DNA from: Thermoplasmata archaeon
GTDB taxonomy: Archaea; Thermoplasmatota; Thermoplasmata; Lutacidiplasmatales; UBA184
Assembly: GCA_028864975.1 (NCBI GenBank)
Contig: JAGWLG010000010.1
Span: forward strand, 1-64,000
DNA length: 64,000 nucleotides
Reading direction: 5' to 3'
This document shows positions 1 through 9,770 of the stretch, piece after piece; within the stretch, counting starts at the first letter, position 1; each line of letters begins with the position of its first letter. The notes beneath the pieces were generated by a model that did not search any database, was not told the DNA's origin, and saw nothing but the letters and a program-made list of their open reading frames with translations. The position numbers and the translations under genes were made by a program.

Positions 1-1
1 C

Positions 2-142
2 TTCCGCGCGCCGGAGGACAAGGCCGCCCCCGCCCTCGACAAGACGCTCCTGCCGATGGTGGACCGAGCCCCCGCGACGACCGACATCTCGCTCGAGCAC
101 AACCTTCCGAAGTACCAGAAACTGCTCAATTCCTTCGCGTGA
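2..142 (+). CDS. C-terminal fragment of an unidentified protein, truncated by window start (...LEHNLPKYQKLLNSFA*)
   Basis: Open frame from base 2 to TGA at 140-142; same strand as the following gene. Confidence 0.5.
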   Translation, partial: FRAPEDKAAPALDKTLLPMVDRAPATTDISLEHNLPKYQKLLNSFA

Positions 143-238
143 GGGACCGCCTTCCGTCCTCTGACCCGACAGGCCGGGCGACGCCATCGAGATGAGCTGG
201 CTCGGTTGCCCTCGAGCGAACGGGAGTACGGGTCGTGC

Positions 239-1594
239 ATGGTCTGGGTGGGGATCGACGACACGGACTCTCCGAAGGGGGGGTGCACGACCTGGGTCCT
301 CTCCGAGGTGCTGCGCAGGGTCGCCCGGGAGGGGGACGGCATCGACCTGATCGGTCCTCCACGCCTGGTCCGCTTGAACCCGAACATCCCATGGAAGACC
401 CGAGGGAACGCCGCGCTCGCGGCGAGGTTCGGGCGGGGACGCGGCCCTTCGCATCGCGTGGGAGCTTCGAGAGGGGTCCCCCTTCTCGCCCACGACCGGG
501 CCGACCCGCTTCGCCCTCCTCAAGTGGACCGTCTCTGGGAGATCGTCCTCGACGTGGTCGCTCGGGCCTCGGACCGGAGCGAGCCCGGGACCGACCCGAC
601 GGTGGTCCTCGCCCCAGGCGCCCTTCCTTCCGAGCTCTATTGGAGGGCCGTGCGAGAGGTGGTCCCCTGGCGCGAGGTGCGCGAAGAGCTCCTCAAGGTG
701 AAGGGGCTCCGCTTCGCCGCCTACGGTTCGGGCCAAGGTCTCGTCGGGGCGACCGCGGCCATCTCCTGGCCCGGGAGACGCGCGACCTGGGAGGCGATCG
801 CCTATCGGGGGCCCTCCCGATGGGGCACGCCGCGCCATGTGGATGGCGAGAGCGTGCGACGGGTGGCCGAGCGTTACGAGGAGACCTTCCTCTCTTTCGA
901 TGAGAGGACGCGCCGGACCCTCGTCGCGCCCCACACCCCCTGTCCCATCCTCTTCGGCCTCAGGGCACTGACCCCGTCGCGCCTTCCGCGGGCGGTCGAG
1001 GAGATCGAGGCGGGCGAGGAGCTCGATCGGTGGGTCCTCTTCCGCACGAACCAGGCGACGGGCGACCACCTCCTCCCTCGTCCGCTCTCCGAGACCTCGC
1101 CGGGGACCTCGGGGGTCTATCAGGGCGTGGTCGCGCGAGCGCCGGAGCCTCTCCCCGGTGGCCATGTGCTGCTCACGCTCTCGGACGACGGACTCTCCCT
1201 CGGCTGCGTGGCGTTCGAGCCGACCAAGACGCTCCCTCGCCTGGCGCGGGAGCTCCTGCCGGGCGATCAGGTACGGGTCTGGGGCTCCTACCCGTGCGAG
1301 CGAGTGGGTGCGCGAAGGCTCCGTCTTGAGGGAATGGAGCTCCTCAGGGCCCGACCTCTCTGGCTGAAGAGGCACAACCCTCGCTGCCCCCGATGCCAGA
1401 AGCGCATGCGCTCCCTGGGAGCCGGCAAGGGGTTCCGATGCGGAGCGTGCGGAGGTAGGTCCCCTCCGGAGTCGGCGAGCGGCACGTGGCTTCCTCGCTC
1501 GCATCTCCAAGGGGTCTACCTCCCCACCCCTTCCGCCCGCCGCCATCTCGCCCCTCTGAGGGCGCCTCGTCCCCGGGGTCGCCCAGCCTTATAG
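239..1594 (+). CDS. tiaS: tRNA(Ile2) 2-agmatinylcytidine synthetase TiaS
   Basis: N-terminus MVWVGIDDTDSPKGGCTTW, NPNIPWKTRGNAAL, C-terminal zinc ribbon CPRCQKRM...CGAC; ATG 239 preferred over the track start at 206. Confidence 0.9.
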   Translation: MVWVGIDDTDSPKGGCTTWVLSEVLRRVAREGDGIDLIGPPRLVRLNPNIPWKTRGNAALAARFGRGRGPSHRVGASRGVPLLAHDRADPLRPPQVDRLWEIVLDVVARASDRSEPGTDPTVVLAPGALPSELYWRAVREVVPWREVREELLKVKGLRFAAYGSGQGLVGATAAISWPGRRATWEAIAYRGPSRWGTPRHVDGESVRRVAERYEETFLSFDERTRRTLVAPHTPCPILFGLRALTPSRLPRAVEEIEAGEELDRWVLFRTNQATGDHLLPRPLSETSPGTSGVYQGVVARAPEPLPGGHVLLTLSDDGLSLGCVAFEPTKTLPRLARELLPGDQVRVWGSYPCERVGARRLRLEGMELLRARPLWLKRHNPRCPRCQKRMRSLGAGKGFRCGACGGRSPPESASGTWLPRSHLQGVYLPTPSARRHLAPLRAPRPRGRPAL

Positions 1595-1682
1595 GGTCGA
1601 TTCTCGTAGCCAAGACCAGGGTCCTCTCTACGACCGAGGCGAGGTCCTGCAGGCGGACCGGAAGGGAGGGGGAATAGCCACA

Positions 1683-3716
1683 GTGGCCACGCTGAAGTGC
1701 CCCGTGTGCCGGGCCGACCTTCCTACGGACGCTCCAGAGTGCCCGAACTGCGGCCTCCCCAAGGAGCTCTGGCCGACGTCGCCCGAGGCCGGGGGCGGCA
1801 AGGCGAGCTCGACGGACGACCTCTTCGGCGACCTGATGAAGGATCTCGAAGGGATGGACGAGGAGGGAGCGGAAGAGCGCCCCTCGACCCCGAGCCCTGT
1901 TCCGCCCGTGCCTGTCCGTGAGCCTTCCCGCTCCGGACCCCCGGTCTCCCCACGGGGCGACGCGGCTCCCCGGAGCGCCCCCGAGGAACGGCCCGAAGAG
2001 CCTGTCCCCCCCGCTCGTGAGCCCTCGCCCCCGACCCGCTCCCCGCTCCCCCCGACCCCACCGCCCACGCGGTCGCCGGCCGTCCCGCCCGGTTCCTCGA
2101 AGGCCCCGGGGCCGTCGCCCCCTCAGCCGAGACCCGAGCCTCCGGTCGAGGAGGTCGCGGCGGCACCGCCACCCGTTCCCGCCGAGGGCGCGGCGCCCCT
2201 CCCCGCTCCCGAACGGCACCACGCCGGGCATGTCGAGGCCGTAGTCGTGGCCCCTCAGCCCGAGGACGAGGGGATGCCGCTCCAGGTCATCATGGACGAG
2301 GTGACCACCATGATCCAGGTCGGACGGCGCGCGGCCTTCGACATGACCTCGTTCGGACCGACCGCGGCCCGCGCCGTCGGGCTGGTGCGCGCCGGTGCCT
2401 CCGAGGAGGCGCGGAGGATGTTGACCGGGCTCCGCAAGCGCCTCTACGACTACCTCGCCCCCCGTTTCTCGGGCAGGGTGGAGCAGCTCGAGGTGAAGCT
2501 CAATCGCTACCGCACCTTCCTGCGGACCGACCAGGCCTCGGTCCATCTCGAACGTGTGCGAGAGGCCCTCGGCACCGGCGACTTCCAGCGGGCCCAGCTC
2601 GAGCTGCGCCGCCTCGAGGGGGAGACGAACCGTTTGGAGGAGGAGCTGGGTTCGTTGGGGCAGACCCTGGAACAGGTCGACCTCCTGACCGCCGAGGTCG
2701 AGCGCATGGGAGGGGACGCGACCTCCGCGCTGCTCTACCAGGGCAAGGCGCTCGATGCCGCGCGGGCCGGCGACCGGAGGAAGGCGGAAGGGCTGCTCAC
2801 GACCGCCTCGGCGATGCTCCTCGACACGCTCGCTCCGCTCATGGGGAAGGAGCTCATCCATCTCACCGAGCGGATCAAGGTCCTCCGTGGCCACGGGCGG
2901 GACATCCGCGCCGCCGTCGGCCTGATCCGCCAGATCACGGTGGACCTCAAGACCCGGAACTACAGTCGCGGTGTCGCCTCCCTCGCGCGGCTCCGGGAGG
3001 AGGTCGCCCGCCAGGAGGAGGCCGTCCAGAGGGCCAAGGGGGAGAGCGCGGGGAGTGCCGCCCCTTCTCCCGCGCCGCAAGAGCCGGTCAGGGTCAAGAT
3101 CAAGGGCAAAGGGAGCGCCGTGGCGGTCTCCTCCTCAGGAGAGGTCGTGGGCTCGAGCGCCCCGTCGCCTCCTGCAGCCGCCTCCGTTCCTCCACCGGTC
3201 CGCGAAGCCCCCACGCCGCCGGTCCCCGCCCCCAAGAGCGAAGAGCCTGTGCCTGCCCTCGAGGTGAAACCGGGGCGCTCCTATCTGCTCTACGAGCAGC
3301 GGGCGAGGAAGGGGGCCCAGATCTTCATCAAGCTCATGCAGAGGAAGAACGGGCTCTTCCTCACGACGACCTTCCCCCCGCGCATCACCGAGGAGACCCC
3401 GTTGCGCGGCGCCGAGGTCGTCTGGCTCTCGGAGTCCCCCGGTTGGGAGGACTCGCTCAACCCCCGTGCGCTCGAGCACGAGGTGGCCGCCAGGATCCAC
3501 GCGTTCTTCCGCAGCGAGAACGCGGGGGCGATCGCCGTGGACGGGCTCGCCTACATCATCTCGGAGAACGGGGTCGACACCGTGGAGAAGTTCCTCAAGA
3601 GCGTCCTGGACACCGCGGCGGCCAAGGGCATCGGGGTCGTCGCCACGCTCGCCCCGGGAGGGATCGAGCCCAAAGCCCAGGCCCGACTGGCCTCCTTGTT
3701 CGATTACGCACAGTGA
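1683..3716 (+). CDS. N-terminal zinc ribbon, Pro-rich linker, helical region and C-terminal DUF835 domain protein
   Basis: CPVCRADLPTDAPECPNCG at N-terminus; C-terminus GRSYLLYEQRARKGAQIFIKLMQRKNGLFLTTTFPPRI...AIAVDGLAYIISENGVDTVEKFLKSVLD fits the DUF835 pattern. Confidence 0.8.
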   Translation: MATLKCPVCRADLPTDAPECPNCGLPKELWPTSPEAGGGKASSTDDLFGDLMKDLEGMDEEGAEERPSTPSPVPPVPVREPSRSGPPVSPRGDAAPRSAPEERPEEPVPPAREPSPPTRSPLPPTPPPTRSPAVPPGSSKAPGPSPPQPRPEPPVEEVAAAPPPVPAEGAAPLPAPERHHAGHVEAVVVAPQPEDEGMPLQVIMDEVTTMIQVGRRAAFDMTSFGPTAARAVGLVRAGASEEARRMLTGLRKRLYDYLAPRFSGRVEQLEVKLNRYRTFLRTDQASVHLERVREALGTGDFQRAQLELRRLEGETNRLEEELGSLGQTLEQVDLLTAEVERMGGDATSALLYQGKALDAARAGDRRKAEGLLTTASAMLLDTLAPLMGKELIHLTERIKVLRGHGRDIRAAVGLIRQITVDLKTRNYSRGVASLARLREEVARQEEAVQRAKGESAGSAAPSPAPQEPVRVKIKGKGSAVAVSSSGEVVGSSAPSPPAAASVPPPVREAPTPPVPAPKSEEPVPALEVKPGRSYLLYEQRARKGAQIFIKLMQRKNGLFLTTTFPPRITEETPLRGAEVVWLSESPGWEDSLNPRALEHEVAARIHAFFRSENAGAIAVDGLAYIISENGVDTVEKFLKSVLDTAAAKGIGVVATLAPGGIEPKAQARLASLFDYAQ

Positions 3717-3968
3717 CTTCCTCCCCCCGAATCCCTCTCGGACCGGAGGCGGCCGCCGTCCGTCGCCCGCGCGACCGGAGTCCTCCGCCCCACGTGCTCG
3801 ACCGATAGGGCGCGCCGTTCTCGAGCCTTGGGGAGCCTTCCTTCCGCTCGCCCGCCCGGGCCGCCGTCTCCCCTCCCTCCCGGTTCCGTGTCGGATGGGG
3901 CGGTCCTCCTTGCCTCGAAAGGTCGCCGCCGAAGGGCTTACCTAGGGGGTCGTGCGTAGCGGGTCCCC

Positions 3969-4259
3969 GTGAGCGGAATCGAGGCCAAGGAGGTCGCCGA
4001 GCGCGTCAAGTTCGTCTTCGGGGATGTCGCGGAGAAGATCCTGCAGATCGAGGAGCAGCGGCTCGGGATCCGTCCCCCAACCCCTCTCAAACCGGAGGAC
4101 CTGAGACGCCTCGCCGAGGAGCTTCGTGAGCTCTCGGTCCGGATGGCGGGGGAGGAGCTCTCCAAACGCCTCTACCAGGAGATCATGACGCTCGCCTCGG
4201 AGGGGGAGTCTTCTGAGAAGGGCTCGGGGGCGACCGCGAGGTCCCGGAGAGGACCATGA
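3969..4259 (+). CDS. Small conserved-looking helical protein, unknown function
   Basis: 96 aa, 4-bp overlap (ATGA) with the downstream KaiC-like gene. Confidence 0.65.
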   Translation: MSGIEAKEVAERVKFVFGDVAEKILQIEEQRLGIRPPTPLKPEDLRRLAEELRELSVRMAGEELSKRLYQEIMTLASEGESSEKGSGATARSRRGP

Positions 4260-4978
4260 GCCCGGTCGCCATCGAGCGCATCCCGACCTTCGTCGAGGGG
4301 CTCGACCCCCGGATGGGAGGTGGGATCCCCAAGGGCTCGGTCATCCTCATCGAGGGGAGCGCCGGCTGCATGAAGAGCTCGCTCTCCTACAACATCCTCT
4401 TCCAGAACGCGCTCCACCATTCCCGCAATGGCCTCTACCTCACGATCGAGCAACCCCGCAAGGACATCGAGGACCAGATGGCGGCCCTCGGGATGGACAA
4501 GGCCGTCGACAAGGCGCTGGACAGTCGGCTCACGGTCATCGACCTGGGCGAGCTCCGGGCCTTCCTCTCGGAGGCGCAGGAGAGCGAGCTCGACGTGGAC
4601 TGGTTCCGCAGCGTGCTCAACCAGGTCAACAGCTTCCGACGGGACCACCCGCTCGACCTCTTCGTCCTGGACTCGCTGAACGGGCTGCTCGCCCTGTGCG
4701 CCCGGGAGAACCCGCGACTGGAGATCTTCCATTTCATCAAGGAGCTCAAGAGCTACCCGATGACCTCCATCCTCATCTCCGAGGTCGCCCCGGGGACGGC
4801 CTGGTCCGGTGGACCGCAGGGGTTCCTCGCCGACGGCATCATCCACCTGGAAGCGAAGCGGGTCGAGGACATCCTGAGGCTCCAGCTCGGGGTCGTGAAG
4901 ATGCGGAAGACCGCTCACGAGAAGCAGTACTTCCCGTTCCTGGTGCGCAAGGGCGGGTTCGAGATCGTGGGGAAATAG
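4256..4978 (+). CDS. KaiC/RAD55-like RecA-superfamily ATPase
   Basis: P-loop EGSAGCMKSSLSYNIL, Walker B DLFVLDSLNGLL, GLDPRMGGGIPKGSVILIEG. Confidence 0.85.
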   Translation: MSPVAIERIPTFVEGLDPRMGGGIPKGSVILIEGSAGCMKSSLSYNILFQNALHHSRNGLYLTIEQPRKDIEDQMAALGMDKAVDKALDSRLTVIDLGELRAFLSEAQESELDVDWFRSVLNQVNSFRRDHPLDLFVLDSLNGLLALCARENPRLEIFHFIKELKSYPMTSILISEVAPGTAWSGGPQGFLADGIIHLEAKRVEDILRLQLGVVKMRKTAHEKQYFPFLVRKGGFEIVGK

Positions 4979-5104
4979 CCTCGGAGCCCCCCTCCCGAGT
5001 TTTATCTCCCTCAAGGGGCTTCCAGCCCGACGCATGCGGTCCTGGCCCGGGAGTCCCACATTTCCTCGAGACCCACCGGAAGCAAGGAGCCCGCGACGGT
5101 AGGG

Positions 5105-7792
5105 GTGCGAAGGCACGTGGTCGACCCGGCCTCCGACCGAGGGCATGCTGCGGGAGGCGGCCGGTCGGCGTCCTCTCCCCCGGGGCCGTCTTCCTCCGCC
5201 TCGAAGGCCGTGGACCGTCGGACCCAGCTCCTGCTGAGGGCCGGGCGCCACCTCCATCGCGAGGTGTCCCGTCGTCAGCGCGCGGAGCTGCGCGCCGCGC
5301 TGGAATCGGCCGTCACGCGCGTGATGACCTCTTCCCCCAACTTCACGGACGCCCTCCCCCATCTCGCCAAGGCGCTCTGCCTGGGAGGGAGCTGGGACGC
5401 GGTCGAGCACTGGACCATGGACAATGCGACCGGCGGGGTCGTCTGGGCCGGCCTGTTCGCCCGGGCGGGGCAAGACCTCCGGGGGCTCCAAACGGTGAGC
5501 GAGCACCTGAAGCTAGGGTCGGGAGACGGTATCCCGGGCCAAGTGCTCCGGGACGGCAAGCCCCTCTGGTCGAGGGCCGTCGCGAAGGAGACGCCCGGCC
5601 CCCGGGGGTCGGCCCTGAAGAAGGCCGGGATGTCCACCTCGCTCTCCCTCGCCTTCCGCGGCGGCGAGGGGACGGTGGGCGTCCTCACCCTGTACCGCCG
5701 CGAGGACCAACCGGAGAACCCCGAGGAGGTCGACTACCTGGGCCGCATCCTCCAGCAGGTCGCCCGGCTCGGCTCCTGGAAGTGGGGGGCCCAAGCCCAG
5801 AGCGAGGTCGAGGACCGCTTCAAGGACTTCGTCGAGTCCTATCCGCTCCCGGTCTTCGTCTGCGACGTGACCGGTCGGATCCGGTTCGTCTCGGACTCGA
5901 TGCAGAAGCTCCTGGGACGGGAGCTCCTGACCGCGCGCTCCTCCGTCCATGACCTCCCGAAAGGCCTCCCGCTCTACGTGGCGGGGACGAGCGAGGTGTA
6001 CCCGGTCCTGAAGCTCCCCTTCGTCCGCGCCCTCGCGGGGGAGGCCTCCTACGCGGACGACCTCGAGGTGCGTCGCGACGGAAGGAGCTCGTTCATGGAG
6101 GCGTGGTCCTCCCCGCTACGGGGGCGCTCCGGAGAGGTCGAGTACGCGATCGGGGTCGTCATCAACACCACCGCGCTCCGTCGTCAGCGCGAGGAGTTGG
6201 AGAAGGCTCGGGAGGCCGCGCTCGCCGCCGACCGGGCGAAGAGCGACTTCGTCTCGCGGATGAGCCACGAGATCCGGACCCCTCTCAATGCCATCCTGGG
6301 CTCCGTCGACCTGCTGTGGGAGACCCCGCTCACGCAGGACCAACAGGAGTACGTGCGACTGTGCCGCGACGCGGGGCAAGGGCTCATGAGCCTCATCTCG
6401 AACGTCCTCGACCTCTCCCGCGTCGAAGCGGGGAAGCTCGAGCTCGCGGAGACCCCCTTCGGGCTCGAGGAGTTCGTCGAGCGGACGGTGGAGCTCTTCT
6501 CGTTGCGGGCCCATCAGAAGGGGCTCGAGCTCACCTCCTACGTCGAGCCCGGGGTCCCGGAGCGGATCGTCGGCGACCCGGTGCGCTTGCGGCAGATCCT
6601 GGTGAACCTCATGGGCAACGCGCTCAAGTTCACCGACAAGGGCCACATCTCGATCCGCGTGCGCCACGACCCGGGCTCCCAGGACCCCGGCTATCTCTTC
6701 TTCTCCGTCCAGGACACCGGGATCGGCATCCCGGCCGACCGGAAGGAGGCCATCTTCGACCGGTTCGTGCAGGCGAAGGCCTCCACGGCCGCGGAGTACG
6801 GGGGCAGCGGGCTCGGGCTCACCATCACGAGGCACCTGGTCGAGCTCATGGGCGGGAGGATCTGGGTGGAGAGCGCCGAGGGCGAAGGCTCCACCTTCAA
6901 CTTCCTGATCCACGTCAAGGTCGCCCAGGGCTCCCCCATCCGTTCGGCTCGCCCCGAGCTCAAGGGGCTGCGTGTGCTGGTCGTCGACGGCAGCGCCGTC
7001 GACCGGCAGTCCATCCACGGTCTCCTGGAGGAGCTCGCCTCCTCCGTGAGCTTGGCCGAGTCCTCGAAGGAAGCGACCGATCAGATCGCCCAGGCCCGGG
7101 GGGAGGGGAACCCCTTCCAGCTGATCCTCTTGGGGGACCGCCTGTCGGACGGGGGGACCCTCTCCCTCGCGAAGGAACTCTCGAAGGACGGCCAGGCCTC
7201 GCACGTGGTCTTCCTGCCGAGCCCCGGGAAGGCGAAGGAGTCCGCGCCCGAGCTCCGCGCCCTGGGGATCGTGAACGTCGTATCGAAGCCCCTCGACCGC
7301 CAGACGTTCCTCGCCAGCCTCGCGAACGCGGCGAGGGCCGCGAAGGTCCTTCCGAAGCCCCCGCGTCGGATCTCCCGGGGCCCGAACGTCGCGACCCCGA
7401 ACCTGGAAGGGCTCCGCCTGCTGGTCGCGGAGGACAGCGAGGACAATCGGTTCCTGCTCCAGCGCTTCCTGAGGAACACCGCCTGCCGCATCGAGGTGGC
7501 CGAGAACGGGAAGGTCGCGCTCGACAAGTTCCAGAGAGGAGAGTACGACCTGGTGCTGATGGACCTTCAGATGCCGTTCATGGACGGCTACGCGGCGACC
7601 CGGGAGATCCGCGCCTTCGAACGCCGTCGCGGCCTCAACCCGACCCCGATCATCGCGCTCAGCGCCTACGCCATCAAGGAGGAGATCGAGAAGAGCCTCG
7701 CCGCAGGGTGCGACGCCCACGTGACGAAGCCCATCGACAAAGCGAAGCTCTTCGAGATCTTGGGCAATTTCGGCAAGAAGGCGGAGGCCTAG
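5105..7792 (+). CDS. Hybrid sensor histidine kinase (GAF-PAS-HisKA-HATPase-REC-REC)
   Basis: MSHEIRTPLNAILG H-box, N/G boxes (NLMGNALKFTD, DTGIGIP, GGSGLGLTI), degenerate REC1, canonical REC2 (LVAEDSEDN...LVLMDLQMPFMDG); GTG start. Confidence 0.93.
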   Translation: MRRHVVDPASDRGHAAGGGRSASSPPGPSSSASKAVDRRTQLLLRAGRHLHREVSRRQRAELRAALESAVTRVMTSSPNFTDALPHLAKALCLGGSWDAVEHWTMDNATGGVVWAGLFARAGQDLRGLQTVSEHLKLGSGDGIPGQVLRDGKPLWSRAVAKETPGPRGSALKKAGMSTSLSLAFRGGEGTVGVLTLYRREDQPENPEEVDYLGRILQQVARLGSWKWGAQAQSEVEDRFKDFVESYPLPVFVCDVTGRIRFVSDSMQKLLGRELLTARSSVHDLPKGLPLYVAGTSEVYPVLKLPFVRALAGEASYADDLEVRRDGRSSFMEAWSSPLRGRSGEVEYAIGVVINTTALRRQREELEKAREAALAADRAKSDFVSRMSHEIRTPLNAILGSVDLLWETPLTQDQQEYVRLCRDAGQGLMSLISNVLDLSRVEAGKLELAETPFGLEEFVERTVELFSLRAHQKGLELTSYVEPGVPERIVGDPVRLRQILVNLMGNALKFTDKGHISIRVRHDPGSQDPGYLFFSVQDTGIGIPADRKEAIFDRFVQAKASTAAEYGGSGLGLTITRHLVELMGGRIWVESAEGEGSTFNFLIHVKVAQGSPIRSARPELKGLRVLVVDGSAVDRQSIHGLLEELASSVSLAESSKEATDQIAQARGEGNPFQLILLGDRLSDGGTLSLAKELSKDGQASHVVFLPSPGKAKESAPELRALGIVNVVSKPLDRQTFLASLANAARAAKVLPKPPRRISRGPNVATPNLEGLRLLVAEDSEDNRFLLQRFLRNTACRIEVAENGKVALDKFQRGEYDLVLMDLQMPFMDGYAATREIRAFERRRGLNPTPIIALSAYAIKEEIEKSLAAGCDAHVTKPIDKAKLFEILGNFGKKAEA

Positions 7793-7806
7793 CGAGAGGC
7801 GCACCC

Positions 7807-8187
7807 ATGCCCGAGGAAGGACCCCGAGGACCCAGCTCCGCCGCAGGTCCCCCCGCTCTCAGGGAGGGCGAGGGCCCCCCGGGCTCGTCCGAGCCCTTCA
7901 AGGTCGAGATCGATCAGGACCTGGAGGACCTGGTCCCCCAGTACCTCGAGAACAAGAAGAAGGACGCCCAGAAGATCCGGGTGGCCCTTGACCAGGGCGA
8001 CTTCAACACGGTGCGGATCCTGGGCCACTCGATGGCCGGTAGCGGGGGCGGCTACGGGTTCGCGGGGATCACACGGATCGGCCGCAATCTGGAGAAGCTG
8101 GCGACGGAGAAGAACGCCGACGGCGCCCGGGCCGCGGTCCGGGAGCTCGAGCTCTACCTCTCGAGGGTCGTCGTAGAGTACGTCTGA
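7807..8187 (+). CDS. Hpt-domain histidine phosphotransfer protein
   Basis: ILGHSMAGSGGGYGF resembles the Hpt phospho-His motif; lies 14 bp after the hybrid kinase; only the C-terminal part of track ORF 6103-8187. Confidence 0.8.
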   Translation: MPEEGPRGPSSAAGPPALREGEGPPGSSEPFKVEIDQDLEDLVPQYLENKKKDAQKIRVALDQGDFNTVRILGHSMAGSGGGYGFAGITRIGRNLEKLATEKNADGARAAVRELELYLSRVVVEYV

Positions 8188-8327
8188 GCGCCCCGGGTCG
8201 CCCATGAAGCGACCGCGACCTGCCCCCGAAGGGGCCGCTCCGGTCCCCCGAGCTGCAAGGGGGAGGGAGGCCAACGCCCCGTTCAGGAACGTCGGTGGGC
8301 TCGAGCCTTTGCTCGCCTCGAGGGGCC

Positions 8328-8897
8328 CTACCGCGGTGGTCGCGGTGCCGTGAGCTCCCGTTCCAGCAGGCCCTTGAGCTGGGAGAGCCCTCGAAGCGTG
8401 TTGGCCCTGACCCGCGCCCCAAGCTCCTCCTCGAGCCGCTTTCGCGCGCCCTTGAACAGCCGGCGTTCTGGCACGAGCTCGAACCGGAAGCTCACCTCGG
8501 TGCCGCTCCAGTCCGGGCGCCCGAGAAGCTCGAAGACCACGCGGCCGAACCTGCGTCGGTACCTCTGCGCCCCCCGCTCCTCCGGGTCCTCCCCGGTCTC
8601 GTGAAGGACACCGCTCAAGGACAGACGGCAGGGCTCCTCGACGACGAGCGAGCCGGAGAGCAGGCGAGAGCGTCCCGCGAGGACGATACGCCCTTCGATG
8701 GTCACGAGCTCTCCCTGGACGAAGACCCGATCGTAGCCGTCCGGGGAGAGCGGGAACCCCAGGGCGTCCGCCTGGAAGAGCGAACGGGCGAGCAGGTGGT
8801 CCCGGACGATCTCGACCGGCGCGCGAACATGCATGCCCCCGGAGAAGACGATGGCGTCGCCTCCATCTTCCGGTTCGACCGCCTCGCTCGAGAGCAC
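8328..8897 (-). CDS. Hypothetical protein, possibly SRPBCC-like
   Basis: 189-aa ORF with normal composition, adjacent to the response-regulator gene. Confidence 0.55.
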   Translation of the reverse strand: MLSSEAVEPEDGGDAIVFSGGMHVRAPVEIVRDHLLARSLFQADALGFPLSPDGYDRVFVQGELVTIEGRIVLAGRSRLLSGSLVVEEPCRLSLSGVLHETGEDPEERGAQRYRRRFGRVVFELLGRPDWSGTEVSFRFELVPERRLFKGARKRLEEELGARVRANTLRGLSQLKGLLERELTAPRPPR

Positions 8898-8927
8898 TTG
8901 CTTATCCCGGCCCCGTCGGAGCGGGGC

Positions 8928-9662
8928 TCACGATGCGGAGAGGTGCCCCTCGGGGGGACGTAAGGTCACCGTGACATGGAACTTCCCTTCGAAGACGTGG
9001 ACGTCCCCGATCCGGGACCTCTTCGATTGGAAGACCTCGAAGGTGAATCGATTGAAGTCCACGGGGGACTCGAAGGCGAGCGTCAGCCCGACCTTCACGA
9101 CCTCCTTCGGGGCCTTCGTCATCTTCTCCTCGAACTCCTTCACGACCTGGAGCGCCTCTTCCACTCGAGAGACGTTGATGAGCACCATCCGAACTCGCTC
9201 CTGCCGTCGGAGGAGCGCCTCCTCGAGCCTTCGGTTCACTTCCTGCGGGTCGAAGGGCTTCTCGATGTAGCCGTGGACCTGGGCCAAGTTGACCGCTCGA
9301 AGGACCGCCCCCACGTTGGTGTGGGCGGTGATCAGCATCCGCACCGTCTCGGGGTAGCGCTCCTTCACGTCCATCAGGAAGGCGATGCCGTTCTCCTCCG
9401 GCATGATCTGGTCGGACAACACCACGTCGATGGGCTGCTTCTGCAGCATCTCCATCGCGACCTTCGGGTCCGGAGCCACGACCACGTCGCTCTCGAACTC
9501 CTTCGCCTTCGAGAGGGTGCGACGGAGCAGCATCAGGATGTCCGGGTCGTCGTCGACGACCAGGATGCGGTACTTCCGCTTCTCGAGCACGCCCGCGGGG
9601 GGCGCACCGGCGACGGACTTGGCCGGTCGGGTCGAGGGGACACGACCTCGGTCGGCACGCAT
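8928..9662 (-). CDS. Response regulator: REC domain plus uncharacterised ~110-aa C-terminal domain
   Basis: YRILVVDDDPDILMLLRRTL, VVLSDQIMPEENG, YIEKPFDPQEV. Confidence 0.88.
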   Translation of the reverse strand: MRADRGRVPSTRPAKSVAGAPPAGVLEKRKYRILVVDDDPDILMLLRRTLSKAKEFESDVVVAPDPKVAMEMLQKQPIDVVLSDQIMPEENGIAFLMDVKERYPETVRMLITAHTNVGAVLRAVNLAQVHGYIEKPFDPQEVNRRLEEALLRRQERVRMVLINVSRVEEALQVVKEFEEKMTKAPKEVVKVGLTLAFESPVDFNRFTFEVFQSKRSRIGDVHVFEGKFHVTVTLRPPEGHLSAS

Positions 9663-9770
9663 GCTGTTCCTCCGATGAGCCTAGGGGCGACTCGACCCAG
9701 CAGGTGCACCCTCCTCCAGAATAAAGGTCCATCGGCGCCGCTCGGAGGGGGTCCCCCAAGGGGCGCGACC

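Noticed and set aside
1344-3080. 578-aa - strand ORF antisense to the zinc-ribbon/DUF835 gene
   Set aside because: Low-complexity Arg/Gly/Leu-rich translation, no recognisable domain; typical high-GC antisense artefact opposite a convincing gene.
4172-5506. 444-aa - strand ORF opposite the KaiC-like gene
   Set aside because: Antisense to a clear RecA-family ATPase and kinase N-terminus; composition artefact.
6116-7804. 562-aa - strand ORF opposite the hybrid kinase
   Set aside because: Antisense composition artefact with no domain pattern.
6103-7806. N-terminal ~570 codons of track ORF 6103-8187 (+)
   Set aside because: Out-of-frame reading of the histidine kinase; only the last ~127 codons (7807-8187, Hpt) are real.
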